Positions 17,338 to 23,105 of a DNA stretch of 27,298 nt are shown in pieces (the stretch's first letter is position 1; every line of letters begins with the position of its first letter). A model generated the notes under the pieces. It worked only from the letters and a program-made list of their open reading frames with translations, did no database searches and was not told where the DNA came from. A program made the translations under genes and the position numbers. Source of the stretch: CAYNLK01 sp964398055 (GTDB lineage: Bacteria; Chloroflexota; Anaerolineae; 4572-78; J111); NCBI GenBank assembly GCA_964398055.1, contig CAYNLK010000077.1, forward strand, positions 1 through 27,298. The letters run 5' to 3'.

Positions 17338-18780
17338 ATGGCGCGAGTACTATGGGTAGAAAAACAGATCGACTATGAGCCGCAGGGCATTATGTCGATG
17401 TCGGCGGTCTTAAAAGAGGCGGGGCATGAAGTTGGCTTAACCATCGCCGCCCAGGAGGATCCGGTTCAATTTGCCCAAGAGTTCCGGCCCGATATCATCG
17501 GTTATAGCGTGATGACCGGTTCCCAACATTACTACTTTAAGCTCAATCGCCAGATCAAAGCGGCCCTCAACGGCCATCAAAGCATCTCTATTTTTGGCGG
17601 ACCGCACCCTACTTTTTTCCCCGATATCATCCACGAAGAGGGCGTCGACGGGGTCTGTGTGGGCGAGGGCGAAGGGCCGGTGGTTGACCTGGCCAATGCC
17701 TTTAGCAACGGCGGCTTCCAGCCCGACATCCCCAACTGGTGGTTCAAAATCGACGGCGAGGTGGTCAAAAACCCGGTGCGGCCTCTCATCCGCAAGCTGG
17801 GCGACTTGCCGATGCCCGACCGGGAGCTGATCTACAGCAAGCACGCCGTAACCCGTACCAGCCCTATCAAACATTTTATGGCCAGCCGGGGCTGCCCCTA
17901 CAACTGCACTTATTGCTTCAACCATGCCTGGTACCAGATTTACACCCGTGAAAAACGGGGCTACCAGCGCAGCGTCGACTCGGTCATCGAAGAGGTCAAC
18001 TGGGTGCGGGAACGTTATCCGCTGGAGCAGGTTGTGTTTTTGGATGACCTGTTTATCATCTTTGTCGATTGGTTGGAAGAGTTTGCCGAAAAATTCCCCA
18101 AAGAAGTGGGCCTGCCCTTCTTCTGTAATGTCCGCTCCAACCTGATCACCCCCGAAAAAGTGGACCTGCTGAAGAAAGCCGGGGCCAATACGGTTAGCAT
18201 GGGCATCGAGGCCGGCAACGACCGGCTGCGCAACGATCTCCTCAAACGCAAGATGTCGCGCGATACCATCATCGAGTCCGGCCGGCTGCTGCACGAGGCC
18301 GGCATCAACCTGACCGCCACCAACATCCTGGCCTTGCCGACCGCCACCCTGGAAGACGATTTTGAGACGATGCGGCTCAACGCCCAGGCCAAGGTAAAGT
18401 ATGCCCATGCCTTCCTGTTTCAGCCCTATCCCGCCACCGAGTTGGGCGAATTTACCAAGCAGAACGGCCACATGGCTGGCAGCTTTGAAGATATCGGGGC
18501 CATTGCCTGGGATAGCTCGATCCTCATTCGGGACGAAAGCGAAAAGAATCAGATGGAGAATCTCCAGCGCTGGTTCGCCATTGGGGTGGAGTTTCCCTGG
18601 CTGGAGCCGCTCATCCGGCTTATGATCAAGGCGCCGCACAACAAATTCACCAACACAGCCTATTGGTGGCTGCACAAACTCTTCAAGGGCTGGGCTATTA
18701 CCCACCGCGTCCACCCGATCAAGATTACGCCCAAGGTCATCTGGAGCAACGCCAAACATTTTATGCAGATGGACGCCTGA
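17338..18780 (+). CDS. B12-binding-type radical SAM enzyme
   Basis: This 480-residue protein has an N-terminal cobalamin-binding-like Rossmann domain (about 1-125) and a radical SAM domain (about 175-390). The cluster-binding motif is CPYNCTYC, with C186, C190 and C193, which holds the [4Fe-4S] centre that cleaves S-adenosylmethionine. A helical C-terminal region (about 400-480) follows. The DxHxxG motif expected for base-off cobalamin binding is absent, although FGGPHPTFFP and the GEGEGP loop of this superfamily are present. Relatives act in hopanoid and lipid tailoring, methylation or unknown pathways. I cannot name the substrate. It starts at ATG 17338 with TAGGAGG nine bases upstream, has its own consensus promoter, and ends before an 18-bp terminator stem, so it is a one-gene unit. 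Confidence 0.92.
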   Translation: MARVLWVEKQIDYEPQGIMSMSAVLKEAGHEVGLTIAAQEDPVQFAQEFRPDIIGYSVMTGSQHYYFKLNRQIKAALNGHQSISIFGGPHPTFFPDIIHEEGVDGVCVGEGEGPVVDLANAFSNGGFQPDIPNWWFKIDGEVVKNPVRPLIRKLGDLPMPDRELIYSKHAVTRTSPIKHFMASRGCPYNCTYCFNHAWYQIYTREKRGYQRSVDSVIEEVNWVRERYPLEQVVFLDDLFIIFVDWLEEFAEKFPKEVGLPFFCNVRSNLITPEKVDLLKKAGANTVSMGIEAGNDRLRNDLLKRKMSRDTIIESGRLLHEAGINLTATNILALPTATLEDDFETMRLNAQAKVKYAHAFLFQPYPATELGEFTKQNGHMAGSFEDIGAIAWDSSILIRDESEKNQMENLQRWFAIGVEFPWLEPLIRLMIKAPHNKFTNTAYWWLHKLFKGWAITHRVHPIKITPKVIWSNAKHFMQMDA

Positions 18781-18793
18781 GCCGGCCTCAGCT

Positions 18794-18835
18794 CAACAAA
18801 AGAGTCCACAGCCCGCCCTGTGGACTCTTTTGTTG
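18794..18835 (+). terminator. strong terminator after the radical SAM gene
   Basis: An 18-bp perfect stem (18794-18811 with 18818-18835) closes a 6-base loop CCCGCC. The T-rich descending arm (CTTTTGTTG) can serve as the tract. It lies 13 bp after the stop codon and could work in both directions. Confidence 0.82.
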
Positions 18836-18850
18836 GGGTAACCACCTGAT

Positions 18851-18906
18851 GGAGTCGAGGCTTCAGCCAATCTCAGGGCCAAATTACCGGCTAAAACCCC
18901 GACTCC
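18851..18906 (-). repeat. 18-bp inverted repeat with strand-biased pairing
   Basis: The arms 18851-18868 and 18889-18906 pair over 18 bp around a 20-base loop. Three positions differ from perfect complementarity. On the minus strand all three become G-U pairs, while on the plus strand they are A-C mismatches. This suggests an RNA structure on the minus strand, or a decaying intergenic repeat. Confidence 0.45.
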
Positions 18907-18957
18907 GGAGCGGACGAGTGAGTAGCCGCCCCATATGTTAACACTCCGCTGCTGTCT

Positions 18958-18985
18958 TTGACACCCCTCTCAATTCTACTATAAT
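18958..18985 (+). promoter_or_regulatory. perfect-consensus promoter of the ribokinase operon
   Basis: TTGACA (18958-18963), a 16-base spacer and TATAAT (18980-18985) match consensus at all 12 positions. Transcription should begin near 18992, leaving a leader of about 127 bases before the ribokinase gene. Confidence 0.82.
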
Positions 18986-19019
18986 GAGCACCAATTCACT
19001 GTAGCCTGGATCACATTTT

Positions 19020-19109
19020 CCCTCCAGATCCCTCCTTTCCTCCTCATACATAGCAAGATGGAGTGGCGAGTTGATGAGCAATCTTGCTATCCATAATCGG
19101 TGACAGGAG
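19020..19109 (+). promoter_or_regulatory. structured leader of the ribokinase operon
   Basis: The leader contains a pyrimidine-rich tract with repeated CCTCC-like words (about 19020-19045). A perfect 9-bp inverted repeat follows, TAGCAAGAT (19051-19059) with ATCTTGCTA (19081-19089). The ribosome-binding site CAGGAG is at 19104-19109. The CCTCC words are complementary to AGGAG, so the leader could in principle mask the ribosome-binding site. No known riboswitch class is recognised. Confidence 0.35.
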
Positions 19110-19118
19110 CGTTGACTG

Positions 19119-20054
19119 ATGGCCGTTGTCGTTTTTGGCAGTATCAACATAGATTTAGTGGTGCGGACGCCGCGCCTGCCGGCGCCCGGTGAAAGTTTGC
19201 CTGGGCGCGAATTCTACACCGCTCCGGGCGGGAAAGGCGCTAACCAGGCTGTGGCCGCAGCTCGACTGAATGTGCCCACCCGGCTGGTTGCCCGGGTGGG
19301 CGGCGACAGCTTTGGTCCCGTACTTCGCCAAAATCTGACCAACGCCGGGGTCGATATCTCAGCCGTTTTGACCGATGCCGAGACCAGCTCCGGGGTGGCC
19401 CTGATTGCTGTGGACGACACGGCTCAAAACGCCATTATCTTTGTGCATGGGGCTAACGGCCGGGTTAACCAGAGTGATGTCGAACGGCTTGAGCCGGTTC
19501 TCAGTGGGGCCAAAGTGCTGCTGTTGCAACTGGAGGTGCCCCTGGAAGCCAGCCTGGCGGCGGCTCGACTGGCCCGGCGGCAGGGCCTCACGGTCATCCT
19601 TGATCCTGCCCCGGCCCGGGAGCTGCCGCCGGAATTCTACCAAATCATCGACATCATCACCCCCAACGAAGTCGAAGCCGGTCAACTGGCCGGCTTTCCG
19701 GTAAAAACAGCCCAGGAGGCTAACCGGGCCGCCCATGTTCTCCTGGAGCGAGGCGTCAAAACTGCGGTCATCAAGCTGGGCGCTCAGGGGGTAGCTTACG
19801 CCGGCCAAACCGGGAGCGGCCAGGTTGCCGAAGATTTTATGCCGGCTTTCAAAGTGCCGGCCGTCGATACCGTCGCCGCCGGCGATGCTTTTAACGGCGG
19901 GCTGGCCGTGGCCCTGGTGGAAGGAAAACCGCTGCCGGTCGCCATTCAATGGGGGGCAGCCGCCGGCGCCCTGTCGGCAACCAAACCGGGCGCCCAACCC
20001 TCGATGCCCGGTCGAGCCGAGTTTGAGGCTTTCTTAAAAGAGCGGCTGGGCTGA
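19119..20054 (+). CDS. rbsK: ribokinase, PfkB family
   Basis: This 311-residue cytosolic sugar kinase phosphorylates ribose to ribose 5-phosphate with ATP. Motifs in order are INID (D12) for the sugar, GGKGANQ (residues 37-43), the PfkB second signature around D250-D256 (DTVAAGDAFNGG) with D256 as catalytic base, and the nucleotide-site NEVEAGQL region. The sequence looks like a true ribokinase. Because the operon also encodes pseudouridine-5'-phosphate glycosidase, a pseudouridine kinase role (PsuK is also PfkB) cannot be excluded. The ATG at 19119 has AGGAG nine bases upstream. It is first in a three-gene operon with 22 bp to the next gene, behind a perfect-consensus promoter. Confidence 0.9.
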   Translation: MAVVVFGSINIDLVVRTPRLPAPGESLPGREFYTAPGGKGANQAVAAARLNVPTRLVARVGGDSFGPVLRQNLTNAGVDISAVLTDAETSSGVALIAVDDTAQNAIIFVHGANGRVNQSDVERLEPVLSGAKVLLLQLEVPLEASLAAARLARRQGLTVILDPAPARELPPEFYQIIDIITPNEVEAGQLAGFPVKTAQEANRAAHVLLERGVKTAVIKLGAQGVAYAGQTGSGQVAEDFMPAFKVPAVDTVAAGDAFNGGLAVALVEGKPLPVAIQWGAAAGALSATKPGAQPSMPGRAEFEAFLKERLG

Positions 20055-20076
20055 CCGCCGAACACGGAGCAGGTTC

Positions 20077-21153
20077 ATGGAATTAGAAATGTATCTCCAT
20101 AACCATATCCTGGGAGGATTATACGGCCTCGCCTTGGGCGACGCCTGGGGCATGGCCGCTTCGCTGCGACCCGACCAAACCTGGGCTTATTACCAGGGCT
20201 GGCTTGAACAGTTGGCTCCCGGCCTGCCCGACCATCCTATTCACGCCGGTCTGCCGGCCGGGCAGGTAACCGACGACACCCAACAGGCGATGGCTCTGGT
20301 GCAGACCATCATCAGCGACGGCCAGATAACGGTAGCGGGCGCGGCCAGGGCCATTTTGGCCTGGTATGACCAGGTCGATGGCGACAACTCGCCCGTGGTT
20401 GGTCCCAGCACCCAGCGAGCCATCAAAGCCCTCAAGGCCGGCGCAGACCCCCATCAAACCGGCCTGCGGGGCGACACCAATGGCGGGGCGATGCGCGTTA
20501 CGCCCATCGGCTTGATCCATCCCGGCAATCCCGCCGCGGCCATCGAAGATGCCATTATCGCCTGCACGCCCACCCACTTCACCGATGTGGCCCTTTCAGG
20601 CGCCTGTGCTGTGGCCGCAGCCGTGGCTCAGGCCATGACTCCCGATACGACTCTGGAGGACATTATCGGTGTCGCCATGCAAGGCGCCGAGGCCGGGGTG
20701 CGTCGCGGTTCACCCTGGTTCGGCGCGTCGGTGGCCCGCAAAATCGATTTCGCCGTTCGCCTGGCCACGGATGCCACCCTGACGGAACGGGATCGTCTGC
20801 AAAACCTTTACGATCTGATTGGCGCAACCCTGGCCCCGGCGGACTCGGTCCCTTGCGCCTTTGGGGTGCTGGCCATGGCCGATGGCAATCCGGTTGAAGC
20901 GGCCATCCTGGCCGCAGCCCTCTCCGGCGACGCCGACACGATTGGAGCGATGGCCTGCGCCATTGCCGGGGCCTGGCAAGGCGCCGACGCCATTTCTCTG
21001 GAACATATCATGGTTATCCGGCAAGCCAATCCCCAGTATGATTTTGAAGAAATGGCCGAAGCTCTCTATGAAATTGCCCGGATCAATTATTACTCGGCCC
21101 CACCGCCGCCAGCCGAAATCCCCTCCCTGGATTTTTTGAGCAGCGCCGAATAA
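20077..21153 (+). CDS. ADP-ribosylglycohydrolase family protein
   Basis: This 358-residue all-helical metal-dependent hydrolase belongs to the DraG/ARH family, which removes ADP-ribose from proteins or small molecules or cleaves related ribosides. The family landmarks are visible: GLALGDAWG (about residues 16-24), the first metal-binding cluster TDDT at 65-68, and the second at about 284-291, GDADTIGA. GGAMRVTPIGL (about 137-146) is also typical. The start has GGAG seven bases upstream. It lies between the ribokinase and pseudouridine glycosidase genes with short gaps (22 and 44 bp). Together with them it suggests salvage of ribose from ADP-ribose-like or nucleoside compounds, so small-molecule substrates are at least as likely as proteins. 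Confidence 0.9.
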   Translation: MELEMYLHNHILGGLYGLALGDAWGMAASLRPDQTWAYYQGWLEQLAPGLPDHPIHAGLPAGQVTDDTQQAMALVQTIISDGQITVAGAARAILAWYDQVDGDNSPVVGPSTQRAIKALKAGADPHQTGLRGDTNGGAMRVTPIGLIHPGNPAAAIEDAIIACTPTHFTDVALSGACAVAAAVAQAMTPDTTLEDIIGVAMQGAEAGVRRGSPWFGASVARKIDFAVRLATDATLTERDRLQNLYDLIGATLAPADSVPCAFGVLAMADGNPVEAAILAAALSGDADTIGAMACAIAGAWQGADAISLEHIMVIRQANPQYDFEEMAEALYEIARINYYSAPPPPAEIPSLDFLSSAE

Positions 21154-21158
21154 ACCCC

Positions 21159-21175
21159 AACCTACGCCGTAGGTT
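21159..21175 (+). repeat. short palindrome inside the operon spacer
   Basis: AACCTAC GCC GTAGGTT is a perfect 7-bp stem with a 3-base loop in the 44-bp gap between the ADP-ribosylglycohydrolase and psuG genes. No T tract follows. It may affect mRNA processing or be a minimal intergenic repeat. Confidence 0.4.
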
Positions 21176-21197
21176 CGCCTGGATAGGAATTATCACT

Positions 21198-22106
21198 ATG
21201 GCTGTACATCTTAATTTTCATCCTGAAGTTGAAGCCGCCCTGGCCAAAGGCGCGCCGGTCGTAGCCCTGGAGTCGACCCTGATTAGCCACGGTTTTCCCA
21301 GTCCCGACAATGTCAAAATTGCTCAAGATATCGAAGCCGCTGTGCGCGAGCAGGGCGCGGTGCCGGCCACCATCGCCGTTCTGGCCGGCAAAATCACCGT
21401 TGGGCTGACCCCGGCGCAGTTGGAGGAACTCGGCTCAACCCCACACATTCGGAAATGCTCGCGCCGGGATTTGCCCCTGGTGGTGGCTCGCCAGGAGCAT
21501 GGCGCCACCACCGTCGCCGGGACGATGATGGTGGCCCACTGGGCCGGCATTCGGGTTTTTGCCACGGGCGGCATTGGCGGGGTCCATCGCGGCCACCCCT
21601 TCGATGAGTCGGCCGACTTGATCGAATTGAGTCGCACGCCGGTAGCAGTGGTTTGCGCCGGGGCCAAAGCTATTTTGGATCTGGCCCTGACCGTGGAAGT
21701 GCTGGAAACCCAGGGGGTGCCGGTGATCGGCTATCAAACCGATGAACTGCCGGCTTTTTACTCCCGCCGCAGCGGCCTGCCGGTGGATTTGAGGGTCGAC
21801 ACCCCCCAGGAAGCGGCTGCTATTATCCGGGCCAGGGAAGAGTTGGAGCTAAGCGGCGGCATGCTGGTCACCGTGCCGGTGCCCACGGCGGCCGAGTGGC
21901 CGGCTGAGGAAGCCCAGGCCGTTATCGCCCAGGCCCTGGCCGCAGCCGAGCGGCTGGGAATCAGCGGCAAGGCGGTTACCCCTTTTCTGTTGCAGCAAGT
22001 CAATGAGTTGTCGGCCGGGCGCAGCAAACGGGCCAATATGGCCCTCTTGTTGAACAACGCCGGCGTGGCCGCCCAAATTGCCGGTGCTCTGGCGGGGAGT
22101 GGGTAG
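21198..22106 (+). CDS. psuG: pseudouridine-5'-phosphate glycosidase
   Basis: This 302-residue cytosolic enzyme cleaves the C-C glycosidic bond of pseudouridine 5'-phosphate to give uracil and ribose 5-phosphate (reversible in vitro). The catalytic residues known from E. coli PsuG can be matched: E25 in ALESTLISHG, K86 in RKCSRRDLP, and K157 in AGAKAILD, the lysine that forms the imine with the ring-opened ribose. The GTMMVAHWAGI and ATGGIGGVHRG motifs are also present. The start at 21198 has TAGGA upstream. It is the last gene of the ribokinase operon, and a pfkB-type kinase plus psuG is the classic pair for pseudouridine breakdown. No pseudouridine transporter gene is present here. Confidence 0.96.
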   Translation: MAVHLNFHPEVEAALAKGAPVVALESTLISHGFPSPDNVKIAQDIEAAVREQGAVPATIAVLAGKITVGLTPAQLEELGSTPHIRKCSRRDLPLVVARQEHGATTVAGTMMVAHWAGIRVFATGGIGGVHRGHPFDESADLIELSRTPVAVVCAGAKAILDLALTVEVLETQGVPVIGYQTDELPAFYSRRSGLPVDLRVDTPQEAAAIIRAREELELSGGMLVTVPVPTAAEWPAEEAQAVIAQALAAAERLGISGKAVTPFLLQQVNELSAGRSKRANMALLLNNAGVAAQIAGALAGSG

Positions 22107-22280
22107 AGTAATCGGTAGATTTCTGACCGGTTGGGATGCAGAGCGGCGCTAGAAGGCGCTCAAGCCGATAGTGAACCTTGAGATCAAATATTGTCACGGG
22201 ACGCAGACAGTATCGCTTGGTAAGTTTTTTGAGGCTTTGGATAAATTCTCATTTTCGTAGATTAAATCTTCAAAAACAAA
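22107..22280. other. intergenic stretch without recognised features
   Basis: Between the psuG stop and the convergent terminator at 22281 I see no reading frame, promoter or strong hairpin. No terminator of its own follows psuG, so the bidirectional stem at 22281-22309 may also end that transcript. Confidence 0.4.
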
Positions 22281-22309
22281 AACACTCGGCCAAAAACCGA
22301 GTGTTTTTT
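22281..22309 (-). terminator. bidirectional terminator between psuG and the tRNA cluster
   Basis: AACACTCGG (22281-22289) and CCGAGTGTT (22297-22305) form a 9-bp stem with an AT-rich 7-base loop. A-rich and T-rich flanks on both sides allow function in both directions. On the minus strand it follows the tRNA-Ile gene by two bases. Confidence 0.82.
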
Positions 22310-22311
22310 GA

Positions 22312-22641
22312 TGGGCCCTGCAGGATTCGAACCTGCGACCAACCGGTTATGCATCCCACCACAGTTTTCACTGCCCCTTTTGGGTTTGTGGGCTGGACTA
22401 TCCCTTCACCCCCATCACAGACAGGGGGCCTGCCGTCTAGTCTCTACACCTTCCTCAGTTATTGAGGCTTGGCTCGGGATTACCGTTTCTTTAGAACTTA
22501 GGCTTCCCCGAATTTGACAGGTTTCACCAAGAGATTGCTCCCCAGGCAGCCCTTTGCAGGAAGTCATATCAAGGGTAAACTGCCCCTTGACTTAGACAAA
22601 CTGCTTTGAGCCGGTCGCTCTAACCGCTGAGCTAAGGGCCC
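22312..22641 (-). tRNA. tRNA-Ile(CAT) interrupted by a group I intron
   Basis: Exon 1 is 22641-22609 (33 nt) and exon 2 is 22351-22312 (40 nt). Joined, they give a 73-nt cloverleaf. It has a 7-bp acceptor stem GGGCCCT/AGGGCCC, D stem GCTC/GAGC, anticodon stem ACCGG/CCGGT with loop CTCATAA, T stem GCAGG/CCTGC with loop TTCGAAT, and discriminator A. CCA is not encoded. Anticodon CAT, with the overall resemblance to E. coli tRNA-Ile2, points to the minor isoleucine tRNA whose C34 is changed to lysidine to read AUA, not to a methionine tRNA. The intron separates U33 from C34, so the gene is unusable without splicing. Confidence 0.93.
22352..22608 (-). ncRNA. group I self-splicing intron (IC3-like)
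   Basis: This 257-nt intron shows the conserved group I core on the minus strand. The P7 halves are in GGTGTAGAGACTAGACGG (complement of 22433-22450) and GGGATAGTCC (complement of 22394-22403). P3 is CCUGUC with GGCAGG, P4 is UCGGG with CCCGA, P6 is CCUC with GAGG, P8 is CCCCC with GGGGG, and a CAGU-GAAA-ACUG hairpin lies near the 3' end. P2 is a long stem from AAGTCAAGGG. From memory, the core (AAATTCGG, CCTAAG, CGAGCCAAGC, GGTGTAGAGACTAGACGGC) closely resembles the Azoarcus tRNA-Ile intron. The last intron base is G and the exon before it ends in U, as the family requires. There is no room for a homing endonuclease. Confidence 0.92.
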
Positions 22642-22646
22642 TGGTG

Positions 22647-22748
22647 TCAATGAACAATTATCAATGAATAATGAACAAGGAAAAAGAGGGCAAAATAACC
22701 GGTACGGGCGAATCAATTACTCATTGTTCATTGCTCATTCTTAATTGG
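22647..22748. repeat. heptamer repeat array 2 (two arms)
   Basis: The left arm (22647-22681) is five 7-bp units of TCAATGA/ATAATGA type. The right arm (22714-22748) is five units of TCATTGT type. The arms are roughly inverse complements with about 32 bp between them. The array sits between tRNA-Ile and tRNA-Gly. Confidence 0.72.
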
Positions 22749-22752
22749 TCAG

Positions 22753-22823
22753 AGCGGGCAACGGGGATCGAACCCGTATAACTAGCTTGGAAGGCTAGCG
22801 CTTTACCATTAAGCTATGCCCGC
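22753..22823 (-). tRNA. tRNA-Gly(TCC)
   Basis: This is a 71-nt cloverleaf with acceptor GCGGGCA/TGCCCGC, anticodon stem CTAGC/GCTAG with loop CTTCCAA (anticodon TCC, reading GGA/GGG), T stem ACGGG/CCCGT with loop TTCGATC, and the discriminator T expected for glycine. CCA is not encoded. It lies between two heptamer arrays. Confidence 0.95.
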
Positions 22824-22829
22824 GCGTTT

Positions 22830-22892
22830 CAGTCATCAGTGAACAGTCATCAGTTTACTGATTACTGTTCACTGATGACTGATAACTGGCTA
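22830..22892. repeat. heptamer repeat array 3 (head-to-head arms)
   Basis: Four 7-bp units starting CAGT (22830-22857) are followed without a gap by five units starting CTG (22858-22892), the inverse complement type. The period is exactly 7 over 63 bp. It sits between tRNA-Gly and tRNA-Pro. Confidence 0.85.
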
Positions 22893-22903
22893 CTATCACC
22901 GAG

Positions 22904-22978
22904 TCGGGGTGGGCGGATTCGAACCGCCGACCTCTTGGTCCCAAACCAAGCACTCTAACCGGACTGAGCTACACCCCG
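22904..22978 (-). tRNA. tRNA-Pro(TGG)
   Basis: This is a 75-nt cloverleaf with acceptor CGGGGTG/CACCCCG, anticodon stem CTTGG/CCAAG with loop TTTGGGA (anticodon TGG, reading CCN), T stem GGCGG/CCGCC with loop TTCGAAT, and discriminator A. CCA is not encoded. It is the first tRNA of the minus-strand cluster. Confidence 0.95.
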
Positions 22979-22987
22979 ATGATCTAA

Positions 22988-23022
22988 AGGATGAAGGATG
23001 AGGGCGGAAGGATGAAAAATTC
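22988..23022. repeat. heptamer repeat array 4
   Basis: Five consecutive 7-bp units lie here, three of them identical (AGGATGA), then GGGCGGA and a divergent AAAATTC. The array begins 10 bp upstream of tRNA-Pro and is the only one with a single arm. Confidence 0.65.
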
Positions 23023-23105
23023 TTCGCTTTCACCTCTGCGGGCTTAGTATAGCCTAAATTACGGCAAAAATCAAAACGAAATCAAAAAACCTGACCTCTT
23101 AACCT

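Noticed and set aside
17437..18759. 440-codon open frame on the minus strand opposite the radical SAM gene
   Set aside because: It is antisense to a gene with clear motifs, promoter, ribosome-binding site and terminator. The translation is low-complexity and resembles no family.
18841..18957. Cobalamin riboswitch near the B12-type radical SAM gene
   Set aside because: The element lies downstream of the gene and no B12-box-like sequence is visible. The upstream region also lacks it.
22107..22311. Attachment site or integrated element next to the tRNA genes
   Set aside because: No integrase gene, no duplicated tRNA 3' end and no phage genes are visible. The tRNA interruption is explained by the intron.
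22178..22517. Two plus-strand reading frames of 69-95 codons over the tRNA-Ile region
   Set aside because: They read the antisense of the tRNA exons and the group I intron. Protein-like strings such as RIRTCDQPV are the familiar artefact of translating antisense tRNA 3' ends.
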